The notes under the pieces: generated by a model
Databases searched by the model: none
What the model was told of the DNA's origin: nothing
What the model saw: the letters and a program-made list of their open reading frames with translations, nothing else
Position numbers and translations under genes: made by a program
Assembly: GCF_900176165.1 (NCBI RefSeq)
Contig: NZ_FWWU01000008.1
Coordinates: 62,001 to 126,000, forward strand
Origin: Deinococcus hopiensis KR-140
Lineage (GTDB): Bacteria > Deinococcota > Deinococci > Deinococcales > Deinococcaceae
Direction: 5' to 3'
Length of the DNA: 64,000 bases
Shown: one piece after another, positions 39,568 through 48,262 of the stretch
Layout of the letters: each line of letters begins with the position of its first letter
Numbering within the stretch: position 1 is the stretch's first letter

Positions 39568-39975
39568 ATGCCCATTGGAGAGTTCGTGTTGGCACGACAG
39601 GGCGGTGGCCGGGGACACTACGGCAAGGTGGCTGTCGAGGTGGAGCCAGCCAGTCAGCCAGACCAAGACATCATTGAGCTCTCAGAACACTTGATGATTC
39701 GGGGGAATGGCTTCGATTTGGCGGTGGACCAGGCGAGGGATTAGGTACAAGGTGCAGTCCAAGGATGTCGTGACGCCTTAGACCACGCCCGCACACAGGG
39801 AGTCACCAGCTGCTTCCAAATCGTGGTCGTTCGACTGGATGGGCTGTACGTGAACACCTTTGAGGAGCAGATGCGCCTCGCAGCATTCATGGCCGTGTGG
39901 AACGTGGTGACGGTAGGCGCCCAACCGCTTACCTTGACGTTCGAGGATGGACGTTGGGAGGCCGGACCGCCCTGA
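39568..39975 (+). pseudogene. EF-G domain IV-like small protein with in-frame TAG
   Basis: From ATG 39568 the frame runs to TAG at 39742 and continues in the same frame to TGA at 39973-39975. The whole reads as one fold: RGHYGKVAVEVEPASQ, then DLAVDQARD-stop-VQGAVQGCRDALDHARTQGV, then FQIVVVRLDGLYVNTFEEQM, AFMAVWNV. This pattern, with a glycine-rich start and a long helix before a beta strand, resembles domain IV of elongation factor G standing alone. Function unknown. The similarity is remembered, not computed. Confidence 0.45.
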
Positions 39976-40322
39976 TGTAACGGTCTGGTTTTAAGGGGTG
40001 CATTGAACACAGAACGTCACAACGGCAAGTTCAGCAAACGGGCAACCACTGTAGACGACGTCCAAAAACTACGCTATCTATTCGCGGTTATTCGTGGTGA
40101 CTGATATCGGCGCTGGTCTGCCCACTTCAGAAGCTGTCCATGGCTCGCACCTCATTCCCAAACATACAGACGTTCAAGCACCGTGATGAACTCGGGAGAC
40201 ATCCATGTAGTGGAGGTATATTGGGCGAACGGTTCGCAACAAGGCGAGTAATCGAGGTGGCACAACAGACACAGGCCCAAAGCTTCATTCAACCAGTCTG
40301 ATGATTATTTGGTTTTGCGCAG
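39976..40322. other. Intergenic region, nothing recognised
   Basis: About 350 bases without a convincing frame, RNA gene or repeat. It must hold the promoter of the TPR-GGDEF gene, but no clear hexamers stand out. Confidence 0.4.
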
Positions 40323-42086
40323 ATGGAGATGAGCTCCCACGACAGGAGACACCAACGCGCACTTCACACCCACCTGCATCGCCCTCGCCGCCTGGACCGC
40401 AAGAGGCGGTCCAGCGTGCAAGAGCTGTGTGACGGCTCCTCGCCTAGCCTGTTGGATATGGTTTCTGCGTCCCCGTCTCCCAGAGCTTCAGCTTTCCAGG
40501 TGCGGCTGGCTGAGATTGACCCGCTTGTGGTGAGTGACGCTCCTCTGGCTGCCCAACTCGCGGCGGAAGTCGCCCAGGAGGCGCGCGGAGCCGGAGACAG
40601 CTGGGCCGAGGGACAGGCGCTGTGCCTCCAAGCCGGAGTGTTGTACTTCCAGGCCAACCACGAGGCGGCGGAGGCCACCTATTGGTCCGCGCACCGCCTC
40701 GCGCAGCGTACCGGGGACCGTAAGCTGGAAGCCCGCGCAGTCAATGGACTCGGGCTGGTGGCCCATCAACGCGCCGATTACGCTGGGGAACTGGAGCTGT
40801 ACCTCCAGAGCCTGCACCTGGCGCAGGCGGCGGACGACGAGGTGGGGCAGGGGCGGGCGCTGAGCAACATCGGTGTGTTGCGGGCCAAGCTGGGTGACCA
40901 CGCCGAGGCCCTGCGCGTTCATCAGGAAGCGGCGGAGGTGGCCGAGCGTGGCGGCGACCCCACCAGCCTCTCGAGTGCCCGCGTCAATATTGTGGTGGAC
41001 TACCACATGCTGGGCAACCACACCACCGCCCTCGCCGTGGCGGAGCACCACCTTCCGGAGATTCGCCGCGCCGGGCTGCGGCAGCACGAGGTGGTGCTGC
41101 GGTCGTTTTGCGCCCGGAGCCTGCTGGAGTTGGAGCGTACTGAAGAGGCGCTGATGCTCGCCGGCGAGACCCTGACGCTCGCCGAGGAGATCGGAGAACG
41201 GAACTACGCCTGCTCGCTGCTGCTGACCCTGGGGCGGGTGCATTTGCGGCAGGGCCACGGCACGCTGGCCTTGCCGCTGGTTCAGCGGGCGCTGGCGCTG
41301 GCCACGGAGTTTCACATCAAAACGGTGGAGGTGGAGGCCCACGCCGCCCTGGCGGACCTGTACGAGGCGCAGGGCGAGGGGATGCTGGCGCTGCAGCACC
41401 TGCGCGCCCACCATGAGTTGGAGCGCCTCATTCACACCGAGAACGTGGACCGCAAGACGAGGATGTTGACGGCCCAGTTCCAGATGGAGACCCTGAAGCG
41501 CGAGGCCGAGATGCAGCGCCTGCGCTCGGAGCGGCTCTCCCAGGACAACAGCGCCCTGCGTCAGGACCGCGAATTGCTGGCCCACCGCGCCGCCCACGAC
41601 ACCCTTACGGGCCTGGCGAACCGGGCGCACTTTCAGGCCGAGGCCGAGCAGGCCCTGCGCGAACGGGGTGACGGTCAAGTGGCGGTGCTGTTTATCGACC
41701 TCGACCGGTTCAAAGTCATCAACGACACCCTAGGGCACGACGCGGGCGATGAACTGCTGCGGCAGATGGCGTCGCGCCTGAAGACGAGTGTGCGGCGGGA
41801 CGATCTGGTGGCCCGCCTCGGCGGCGACGAGTTCACGGTCCTGCTCAGGCACTTGCGGAGCGCGCCGGATGCAGGGCGGGTTGGACGGAAGTTACTGGAG
41901 GCACTCGCCGTGCCGTTCACGCTGGGGAACCGCGAGGTGGAGGTCACGGCCTCGATTGGAATCGCGGTGGCTCCGGGGGATGGCGAGAGCCTGGAAACGT
42001 TGCAGCAGCGGGCCGATGAGGCGATGTACCGCGTCAAGCACGGCGGCAAGAATGGCGTCGGAGCCTTTTCTGATGATCCGAGCTGA
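40323..42086 (+). CDS. TPR-GGDEF diguanylate cyclase
   Basis: The longest frame has 587 residues; ATG 40458 (VSASPSPRASAF) is a likely alternative start because the first 45 residues are basic and low in family character. Residues about 60-370 are tetratricopeptide repeats (for example ALSNIGVLRAKLGDHAEALR). A coiled linker (390-425) leads into a GGDEF domain: DTLTGLANRAHFQAEAEQAL, FIDLDRFKVINDTLGHDAGD and the active loop ARLGGDEFTVL. An RxxD inhibition site (RRDD) stands five residues before GGDEF. It makes cyclic di-GMP in the cytoplasm, probably controlled by a partner binding the TPRs. It shares its design with the gene at 49.0 kb. Confidence 0.92.
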   Translation: MEMSSHDRRHQRALHTHLHRPRRLDRKRRSSVQELCDGSSPSLLDMVSASPSPRASAFQVRLAEIDPLVVSDAPLAAQLAAEVAQEARGAGDSWAEGQALCLQAGVLYFQANHEAAEATYWSAHRLAQRTGDRKLEARAVNGLGLVAHQRADYAGELELYLQSLHLAQAADDEVGQGRALSNIGVLRAKLGDHAEALRVHQEAAEVAERGGDPTSLSSARVNIVVDYHMLGNHTTALAVAEHHLPEIRRAGLRQHEVVLRSFCARSLLELERTEEALMLAGETLTLAEEIGERNYACSLLLTLGRVHLRQGHGTLALPLVQRALALATEFHIKTVEVEAHAALADLYEAQGEGMLALQHLRAHHELERLIHTENVDRKTRMLTAQFQMETLKREAEMQRLRSERLSQDNSALRQDRELLAHRAAHDTLTGLANRAHFQAEAEQALRERGDGQVAVLFIDLDRFKVINDTLGHDAGDELLRQMASRLKTSVRRDDLVARLGGDEFTVLLRHLRSAPDAGRVGRKLLEALAVPFTLGNREVEVTASIGIAVAPGDGESLETLQQRADEAMYRVKHGGKNGVGAFSDDPS

Positions 42087-42858
42087 AGTGCGGGCCAAGG
42101 AGGAGACAAAGGCTGGACTGAGGTGGTTCACTCCGGGCGTTCTTTAGGGCAGGACAGGAGGGCAAACTTGGCCTGGCATTTTCAAGCCGTACCCTACACC
42201 GTGCACTGTTCGGAGCAGGCGACATCCGCCAGCACGAACCCACTCCAAGCGGTGATCAGCACCGCGCCGCACTTCGTACCCCGCGCCGTGGAACCTGTCG
42301 GCCGTGCCCCCGTCGTCAACGACGCAGGGCGGGCTGGTAACAGCACGCAATTGACCCACCAGAAGGTCGGGTTGTGTCGTGACCTCACTGTCGTGGCGGC
42401 GGTTGGACCACGCGCGACCCGTGCAGAAGAGTCCTGGCCCTGCAGCACAATTGGCAGGGTCTCTCAAAGCTGACGCACAATTGGTTGCAGAAGCCTAAGC
42501 GGTGGCGTGCAGCCCGTCGTGAGGACGGCCTGTCTCAACCGCCCGTGAGCACCCCCAGCACCGCGAGGACTGCAGCGCTGAGAGGGCGTGTGGGGATAAC
42601 CGTATTCGGGAACACGCGCTGACGACCGTCCCCCTAATTTCGAGGCATGTCTCATATCAACCTCCAGTAGGGCCGGGGCCGGTGTGGCTCACCCCAGTGG
42701 TACCTGGCTATATGCCAGAAGTGGGCGTATGGATCAACCACAACAAACTGTTGAAGCGACTGCTTCTCTAATTGACCTTAGAGAGGAGAAAAAGTAGGAG
42801 TTTTATCTGGGTAAAATCTCCTTCATTCAAGAGCAAAATAATCCTGATAAGTTCAACT
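42087..42858. other. Intergenic region, no supported gene
   Basis: No frame is convincing. A minus-strand frame at 42144-42467 ends with LLRTVHGVGYGLK, like the last hairpin of an OmpR-type regulator, but the rest does not match, so it is not called. From 42700 on the sequence becomes AT-rich. Confidence 0.4.
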
Positions 42859-43122
42859 ATGAAGTCATTTCTGGGTGCGCTTAGGGCAGTTGTTCGAGAA
42901 ATTTTCTTGGCTTTGATCGGTCAGCCAAGTCATCCTGGTCCGACGCCTGAAGAGCGCCGCACGGCTGAAGTTCAGCGACGACTTATGGAACGGCGTAGGA
43001 ACGAACCCGCTTCGGTGGGAGAAGTGGCTAGCTCGGTAGCAGCAGAAGTGGCGAAGGTTATCATTGGTCAACCGACACCCTCGCCTATGCTGGAGAAAGA
43101 GTCGAAGCCCAAGAGAGGGTAG
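42859..43122 (+). CDS. Small hypothetical protein with amphipathic N-terminus
   Basis: A frame of 87 residues from ATG 42859 (the frame is open back to 42772, but that part is lysine-rich and not convincing). The N-terminal segment SFLGALRAVVREIFLALIG is amphipathic or hydrophobic. The phrase IGQP occurs twice (LIGQPSHPGPTPEERR and IIGQPTPSPMLEKE), separating a charged helix (AEVQRRLMERRR) and an Ala/Val helix (VGEVASSVAAEVAKV), so the protein seems to be two repeats of one module. No family is known. Confidence 0.5.
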   Translation: MKSFLGALRAVVREIFLALIGQPSHPGPTPEERRTAEVQRRLMERRRNEPASVGEVASSVAAEVAKVIIGQPTPSPMLEKESKPKRG

Positions 43123-43187
43123 ATCTTCAAACTCTTCTAGCAACGCGAATTTCCGATAAGGCTGTTGTCGCTAAGTTGGTTTAGGTA

Positions 43188-44247
43188 AGTGGCTAACGGG
43201 AGGAGATTGAAGAATCAGACGCCTCGCCCCCTCGCTCACCCCTGAAGATGTGACCGCACTCCGCCGCTTGATGTGGGCTTCGACTTCGTTGCCGTGCGAA
43301 CGCAAAAGGTATCTCGCCTTGTGGCACACCCACCAGGGCCTCTCGGCCCTCCAGATCCAAGCCCTTGGTTTGCTCAGTGCAGCCCGGGTTTACTCGACGA
43401 TCCGGCTCTACCAACGGGGTGGTCTGGACGCGCTCAAGGAGCGCGTCCATCCGGGGCGACAAAGCCGCTTGACCCCGGAGATTCTGGCCGATGTTCGAGA
43501 ACAGCTCGAGAGCGGTGAGCGGACATGGAATTCACGAACCCTCTCCGAATACATCGCCCAGAAGCACGGTGTCACCATCGGTCGAACCGCCCTGCGCGAT
43601 CAACTGCGTGCGGCGGGGATGAGCTGGCAACGCACCCGATATGTCGTGGCGGGGCAAGCGGACCCCAAACAGAAAGTAGCCTTCCGAAACGACCTGGAGG
43701 TCGTAAAAAAGGGGCGCTGAACAATCTCCATCGGCTGCTCTTTCTCGATGAGGCGGCGATCTGGCTGACTCAGCCCAATACCTACACCTGGCGACCCATC
43801 GGCTGTCCGATGGAAGTGCCCACCAGCAAGGCCCGCGGTATCACCGCGCGTCTGAATCTCATGGGCTGTGTGGACTTTGCCAGTGGCAAAGTCCTCTACC
43901 GTGAAATCGAAGGCAATACCAAAGCCACCGATACCGTCGCCTTTGTGGACACGCTGGCCCAGCAGGCCGATCCGGCCTGTCCCACGGTACTGCTGATGGA
44001 CCAGGCGAGCATTCATATCAGCGCTGAGGTGGGTCAACATCGCCAAAGGTGGAAAGCACAGGGGCTGGTCGTCGCTTATCTTCCGCCCTACAGCCCTGAA
44101 CAGGGCCCCATGGAGGGACAGTGGCGAAAGCTCAAATACCACGACCTCCCGCACCGACATCACGCTTCCAAGGCCGACCTTCGAGGAGCAGTTGAGAGGG
44201 CCACCTGGGGCATCGCCATATGATCCTCTCTTCTCCCGCTAGCTACT
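43188..44247 (+). mobile_element. IS630-family element, copy 3
   Basis: Ends AGTGGCTAACGGGAGGAGA and the complement of AGTAGCTAGCGGGAGAAGA bound 1060 bp, flanked by TA at 43186-43187 and 44248-44249. It inserted at the very end of the GNAT gene. It is different in sequence from copies 1 and 2. Confidence 0.88.
43250..44223 (+). CDS. IS630-family transposase, two frames joined by a -1 frameshift
   Basis: The first frame (43250-43720) carries helix-turn-helix segments (GLSALQIQALGLLSAARVYS; ERTWNSRTLSEYIAQKHGV). At AAAAAAGGGG (about 43705-43714) a minus-one shift gives KKGALNNLHRLLFLDEAAIW, with the first Asp. VLLMDQASIHIS has the second, and LPPYSPEQGPMEGQWRKLK holds the Glu. The triad is complete, so the enzyme may be functional. 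Confidence 0.85.
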
Positions 44248-44767
44248 TAATCACACGTCGCATTTCAATCGCGTCCACGCCTGGCGCGAACCCATCCCGA
44301 GTGACGTGCCTCACCTGGAACCCACGGCGCGCGTAATACTCCGTGGTGAACTGACTTGTCGCGAGGCGTACCTCCCTAACCTGAGGTGCATGCGTCCTGA
44401 GCCATCCCAGGCGTGCTTCGAGCAACGCTGTTCCGATGCCTTGCGCGTGCAGGTCCCGGCGAACCATTCCCCATGTCAATCCTGCTGAGTTAACGTCCAG
44501 TTGCATGCCGGCCGCGTCATCTGGAAAGAGTGCCACGCCACCGCATGCCACGACCTCTCCATCCCGTTCCAGAACGAAGTATGTTTCCTGGTGTGTGCGC
44601 AGGAAACGAACGTAGTCTGCCTGCTCCTGAGGTGCAAAGAACTCAGGTGTGTTGCTGGCTAGTAGGGCAAGACACACGTCGTGATCACGAGGCTCGAAAG
44701 GTCGCACGCGTTCGACTTTACCGCAGTCCAACAGCAAGAAAGTCCAGGTCTTCTGGTGAGTAACCAC
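44243..44767 (-). CDS. GNAT-family N-acetyltransferase
   Basis: The protein has 174 residues. The fold is shown by VERVRPFEPRDHDVCLALL at the start, YFVLERDGEVVACGGVALF, the acetyl-CoA loop RRDLHAQGIGTALLEARL and FTTEYYARRGFQVRHVTRDG. It transfers acetyl from acetyl-CoA to a small molecule or protein, target unknown. The last codons come from the IS630 copy 3 end: the present end is RRVIK, and removing the IS gives RRVIT followed by a stop. The change is probably harmless. Confidence 0.88.
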   Translation of the reverse strand: MVTHQKTWTFLLLDCGKVERVRPFEPRDHDVCLALLASNTPEFFAPQEQADYVRFLRTHQETYFVLERDGEVVACGGVALFPDDAAGMQLDVNSAGLTWGMVRRDLHAQGIGTALLEARLGWLRTHAPQVREVRLATSQFTTEYYARRGFQVRHVTRDGFAPGVDAIEMRRVIK

Positions 44768-44828
44768 ACTCCTGAAGTTAACCTCTATCCATAATTCTCT
44801 GCTCTAACTGGGCTTAAAGCAAAGAAGA

Positions 44829-44849
44829 AGGCGACCGCTTGGATCGCCT
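44829..44849 (-). terminator. Hairpin with TTCTTC tail after the tRNA-like repeat
   Basis: On the minus strand AGGCGATCC / GGTCGCCTT pair imperfectly and are followed by CTTCTTTGCTT. It belongs with two similar hairpins at 45074-45100 and 46593-46615, all carrying GAAGGCGACC. It directly follows the tRNA-like block, as expected for a small RNA gene. Confidence 0.5.
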
Positions 44850-44850
44850 C

Positions 44851-44948
44851 TGAGGGTGTGGGTTACTGGACTCGAACCGGCTTGAGGACCTACTTCCGCC
44901 CCACTCGCACGTCCGTTTTTCAGAAGGTGGACGCTGCCCTTCGGCCAG
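44851..44948 (-). repeat. tRNA 3'-end-like repeat, copy 2
   Basis: Read on the minus strand, this matches 938-1033 along about 90 bases, including GAAAAACGGACGTGCGAGTG and the T-arm-like GGTTCGAGTCCAGTAACC. It is followed by a terminator-like hairpin. A full tRNA cannot be folded from it. It could be a small RNA, a tRNA-derived attachment remnant or a dispersed repeat. Confidence 0.45.
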
Positions 44949-45073
44949 AGTATGCGTGCGAGACGCGGTTGCTCCATTTAATGGCCTTCAAGGGGTCTTG
45001 AGTTGCTTCATTGAGAGGATGAGAACAGCTTCATCCAGTCCCTGTGAGCTGTAGAACCCGACAGCAGGCAACA

Positions 45074-45100
45074 AAGAAGGCGACCCGGAGGCCGCCTTTG
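45074..45100 (-). terminator. Terminator of the PAS kinase gene
   Basis: On the minus strand AAAGGCGGCC, loop, GGTCGCCTTCTTTG forms an imperfect hairpin with a short T-run, 80 bases beyond the kinase stop at 45180. Confidence 0.6.
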
Positions 45101-45179
45101 ATGTTGAGTATTATAGACCGCTATGCACGGGAAGTCCAACGTATTCGCTGAGTCCTGAGCGGGACGACTGGTCCTGCTG

Positions 45180-46403
45180 TCAGGCAAGCAGACGGGGTTC
45201 CTTGGGACAGGCGAACCAGAAGGTCGCGCCCTGGCCCACTCTTCCCTCGCCCCACGCCCGGCCTCCGAAGCGCTCGCACAACCGCTTCACCACCGCGAGG
45301 CCGAGTCCCGTGCCTTCATAGGTCTCGCCAGGATGCAGCCGCCCGAACAGCTCAAACGCCTTGTCTTTCGAGCGCATATTGAACCCCACGCCGTTGTCCT
45401 CTACCCCGATCAGATGCGCTGTCTCGGTCTCTTCCACCCGAATACGCACCCGAACCTGCTCCCGGTTGCGCGTGAACTTTAAGGCGTTGCTGAGGTATTC
45501 CCGCAGGATCATCTGTAAGGCCTGGCTGTCCCCCTGCACCACTGGAAGGGTCATGGAGGTGAAGTGCACGTCCCGGTCCCTCAGCTGACTTTGCAGGTCC
45601 TTGTGCACTTCCCCCAGGACCCGGTTGAGATCCACACTTCGCAACCTCATGCGGAGTTGCCGAGCCTGAACGTACTGACCGACCGAGCTCAGGACCTCTC
45701 CGCTTTTGAAGAGCACCTGTTTGGCCGCGTCCAGGTGGGGACACAGCTGCCCCTCCATCAGCTCGTTCCGGTGGCGGCCGAGGACGTTGTGAACGCGCGC
45801 GAGGTGGTCTTGCAACTCCCTGCTGGTCGCGGTGAACACTTCGTTGAACTCCTCGTTCATCACCCGAAGCTGGATAGCGTGCTCCTGGGCCTGACGGTCC
45901 AGGGAGGCTGTGGAGTCCAGTAAGGTACGGTGCGCTTCCTTGAACGGGGTGATGTTCGTCAGTGTGAGGTGACAGGAGGGGATGGCCCGCTCACCTTTGC
46001 AGGGCACGATTTCCACGGCAACGTCGAGCACCTGTCCTTCAGCGCCCAGGAATTGAAGTTCGCCCGTCTGGTACGTGGAGGAATTGAACACCTGCTTGAG
46101 CAGACGCACCAGGGCCGTTTGGGCGGTGGGGGACAAGAACCCACTCAGGCGTCGGCCCATTAAATTTTCCTGGGAAGAGCCGAGTAGGGTACAGGCCTGC
46201 AGGTTGGAATCGAGGATGCATCCCTCGGCCGTCAGGATGAACGCGACGTTGGGAGCGTGCTGAAAAAGGTCCTGGGCTTCGACGCGCAGGTTTTCGGAAG
46301 CGCGGAGCTGACCTTCGAGGATGAGGATGCGCTCCTGGAGTGAAGCGGTCACGTCTTGTTGCGAGGCAGTATTGGTGGTGCTGACATTATCTCGGAGGCT
46401 CAT
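45180..46403 (-). CDS. PAS-domain histidine kinase with Arg in place of the phospho-His
   Basis: The protein has 407 residues, ATG 46403. An N-terminal coiled segment is followed by a PAS domain (about 45-155: HAPNVAFILTAEGCILDSN). Next is a DHp region with FTATSRELQDHLARV, where active relatives have SHDL, so Arg sits at the phospho-acceptor place. The CA domain is intact: N-box YLSNALKFTRN, G1 EDNGVGFN, G2 YEGTGLGLAVVKRL. It can probably bind ATP, but canonical autophosphorylation is not expected. It may use another His (HLARVH follows) or act as a scaffold. It is unlike the 1.1-kb sensor, which has lost the CA motifs too. Confidence 0.87.
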   Translation of the reverse strand: MSLRDNVSTTNTASQQDVTASLQERILILEGQLRASENLRVEAQDLFQHAPNVAFILTAEGCILDSNLQACTLLGSSQENLMGRRLSGFLSPTAQTALVRLLKQVFNSSTYQTGELQFLGAEGQVLDVAVEIVPCKGERAIPSCHLTLTNITPFKEAHRTLLDSTASLDRQAQEHAIQLRVMNEEFNEVFTATSRELQDHLARVHNVLGRHRNELMEGQLCPHLDAAKQVLFKSGEVLSSVGQYVQARQLRMRLRSVDLNRVLGEVHKDLQSQLRDRDVHFTSMTLPVVQGDSQALQMILREYLSNALKFTRNREQVRVRIRVEETETAHLIGVEDNGVGFNMRSKDKAFELFGRLHPGETYEGTGLGLAVVKRLCERFGGRAWGEGRVGQGATFWFACPKEPRLLA

Positions 46404-46592
46404 AGTGCCCCTCCGTTCTCGAAGTGTCGTTCTGGGGAGAATCCATTGGTGACTTCAAGACCAGGGGATAGAGCTGAAGGTCAGCAGTATCCAAATCTTA
46501 TCATTAAGTGAGTTTTGCCTCTGTGCAGAGGGCAGCTTTGGGAGTGCCCTGTATCTGCGAAGTCCCTGTCCGAACGGGGCTTAGTCAACGAA

Positions 46593-46615
46593 GAAGGCGA
46601 CCCGAGGGCCGCCTT
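46593..46615. terminator. Hairpin of the GAAGGCGACC family
   Basis: AAGGCGACCC, loop, GGGCCGCCTT forms a hairpin near-identical to the one at 45074-45100. It lies between the PAS kinase and the IS4-type element; the gene it served is not evident. Confidence 0.5.
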
Positions 46616-46664
46616 GATTTCTCTAAGTTAGCGTCATATACACACGTAGTCAAGGTTATGCGTT

Positions 46665-48038
46665 TAAAAGCCGGACAAAAGTCTGCATATTCAGGGGATG
46701 AGGGTGTCAGCGCCGGTGGAAGTGGCTGGACTCGATGCTTTTGTCCAGCCGTATCGGAGTCTGTTTGGTGATCGACGGCTCTTTGCGGGGTTCTGCGGCG
46801 CGGTCGCTGGGATCCTGGCGAGTGGATCAACACGGGTACGGCAGATGGCTCGGGTCACACCCAGTATGGGGGTGACGCCCCACGCTGAGCGCCGGTTGCG
46901 ACGGTTGATTCATCACCAGAATCAGCGGACCGAGCTGAATGCAGAGACGTTGACCGAGCGGCTCCAGGCACAGGGAGCAGAGCGTGTCGCAGGTGAGGCG
47001 GAAGTGGTGGTGGTTCTCGATGGCTCAGACCTCCGCAAGCCCCACAGCCAGAAACTGGAACATCTGGATGTGGTGCGGGATCTGAAGGGCAACCTTGTTC
47101 CTGGATACCACACCCTCAACGCCATCGGGCTGACGCCCGACGGGCGTCAAAGCCTGCTGTATCACCGCACGTACAGCACGCGGAGTCCTGGTTTTTTGAG
47201 TGAGAACGCGGTCGTGCTCGAAGCGTTGAGGCAGATCACGCGGTCACTGCGCGAAGTGGGTGTGGTGCGCATTATCTTTGTCCTGGACCGAGGCTTCGAT
47301 GACCTGAAGGTCTTGAAGCGACTGAGGCGGCTCAAGGTCGATTTCGTCATTCGTGCACAGCATGTTGAGCGGCGCGTTCGTCTGCAGCCCACGGGGGAAA
47401 ACCGGGCCCTGCAAGCTGCGTTGCAGCTTGCTCCCGTATCACACACCTTCGCGATGTCCCGCCCCGTCCTGCGGGAGGGGAAGCTCAGCTGGCGGCCAAC
47501 CCCAGCGGAGATCCGGGCGCAGGAGGTCTGGGTGGACGAGGGCAAACTCCACGTACACGCGCTCCATCTGCACTTCCCCACACGGCCCAAAGGCGAACAA
47601 CAGGGCTGGACCCTGCTCACCAGCTTGCCCGTCTCGCCCGGCGTTCACGCCGGGCAGGTCGTGCGACTGTACCTGAGACGCTGGAGCACCAAAGACGTCT
47701 TTTCCTGGACCAAAACCGCGCTGGGATGGGAACAGGTTCGTGTCCTGCAGTTCGAAGCGCTGCGCACCCTGGTCGCCATGGCCTGGCTCGCCGCTGCCTT
47801 TGTCTTCACCCTCGGCGAGACGGTAGACACACCGGAAGTGAAGCTGCTCGCTCATCTTGGTGGCGCTGTCCCCCACAAGAATCGACCACCGGGCAAGAAG
47901 ACCATCTTGCTGGGGTTGCAACGTCTCAGCGCTGCATACCTCGCCCGGCACACCACCCGCCAATCCGAGGAACATCCATCCGAAAAAACCCTCGTAGACA
48001 AGCTTTTCGGCCCCCAATGACTTTTGTCCGGCTCTCAA
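46665..48038 (+). mobile_element. IS4-type insertion sequence with 8-bp target duplication
   Basis: Inverted ends share AGCCGGACAAAAGTC (left 46669-46683, right as complement near 48020-48034). TATGCGTT is duplicated at 46657-46664 and 48039-48046. The element is 1374 bp with a single long transposase gene, so it looks complete and recent. Confidence 0.9.
46698..48020 (+). CDS. IS4-type transposase
   Basis: The protein has 440 residues. Catalytic Asp residues are in EVVVVLDGSDLRKPHS and RIIFVLDRGFDDLKVLKRL. The C-terminal signature region YLRRWSTKDVFSWTKTALGW has Tyr, Arg and Lys of the YREK pattern but Lys-Asp where Glu is usual; the Asp next to it may serve instead. An N-terminal four-helix part (GFCGAVAGILASGSTRVRQM) matches cut-and-paste transposases of this group. 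It is intact and ends 18 bases before the IS end. Confidence 0.9.
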   Translation: MRVSAPVEVAGLDAFVQPYRSLFGDRRLFAGFCGAVAGILASGSTRVRQMARVTPSMGVTPHAERRLRRLIHHQNQRTELNAETLTERLQAQGAERVAGEAEVVVVLDGSDLRKPHSQKLEHLDVVRDLKGNLVPGYHTLNAIGLTPDGRQSLLYHRTYSTRSPGFLSENAVVLEALRQITRSLREVGVVRIIFVLDRGFDDLKVLKRLRRLKVDFVIRAQHVERRVRLQPTGENRALQAALQLAPVSHTFAMSRPVLREGKLSWRPTPAEIRAQEVWVDEGKLHVHALHLHFPTRPKGEQQGWTLLTSLPVSPGVHAGQVVRLYLRRWSTKDVFSWTKTALGWEQVRVLQFEALRTLVAMAWLAAAFVFTLGETVDTPEVKLLAHLGGAVPHKNRPPGKKTILLGLQRLSAAYLARHTTRQSEEHPSEKTLVDKLFGPQ

Positions 48039-48091
48039 TATGCGTTGAATGTCGTACTGGCGCGAGCTCTTGGGGAAAGAGTGGATCATCT

Positions 48092-48262
48092 TCAGGCCCA
48101 GTGCGGTGCTTGAATGATCAGGCCCCAAGTGATGACGTAGAGTTGCCAACTCCAGAACGTCTTGCGAGTCTGGCACTTGGCCGCCTGGTCCTGCTGTTTC
48201 GCTTCTTGGCGAAGGGTCTGGAGGCGCTCTTGAGCGGCGGCGTGGCGGTAGAAATCGTTCAT
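48092..48262 (-). CDS. Small hypothetical membrane-linked protein (56 aa)
   Basis: The frame begins NDFYRHAAAQERLQTLRQEA after Met, a strongly helical charged segment. It continues through a Lys/Gln-rich part to WSWQLYVITWGLIIQ, a possible single membrane segment or amphipathic anchor, and stops at 48092. No ribosome site stands out. The amino-acid pattern is more protein-like than the longer frames overlapping it. Confidence 0.35.
   Translation of the reverse strand: MNDFYRHAAAQERLQTLRQEAKQQDQAAKCQTRKTFWSWQLYVITWGLIIQAPHWA

Noticed and set aside
38983..39744. Genome-wide TAG recoding
   Set aside because: The affected frames are transposon relics or lone small genes; intact genes in the window do not contain internal TAG, so ordinary decay is simpler.
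42144..42467. OmpR-like C-terminal hairpin LLRTVHGVGYGLK
   Set aside because: Only about 13 residues match; the preceding winged-helix elements are absent, so it may be chance.
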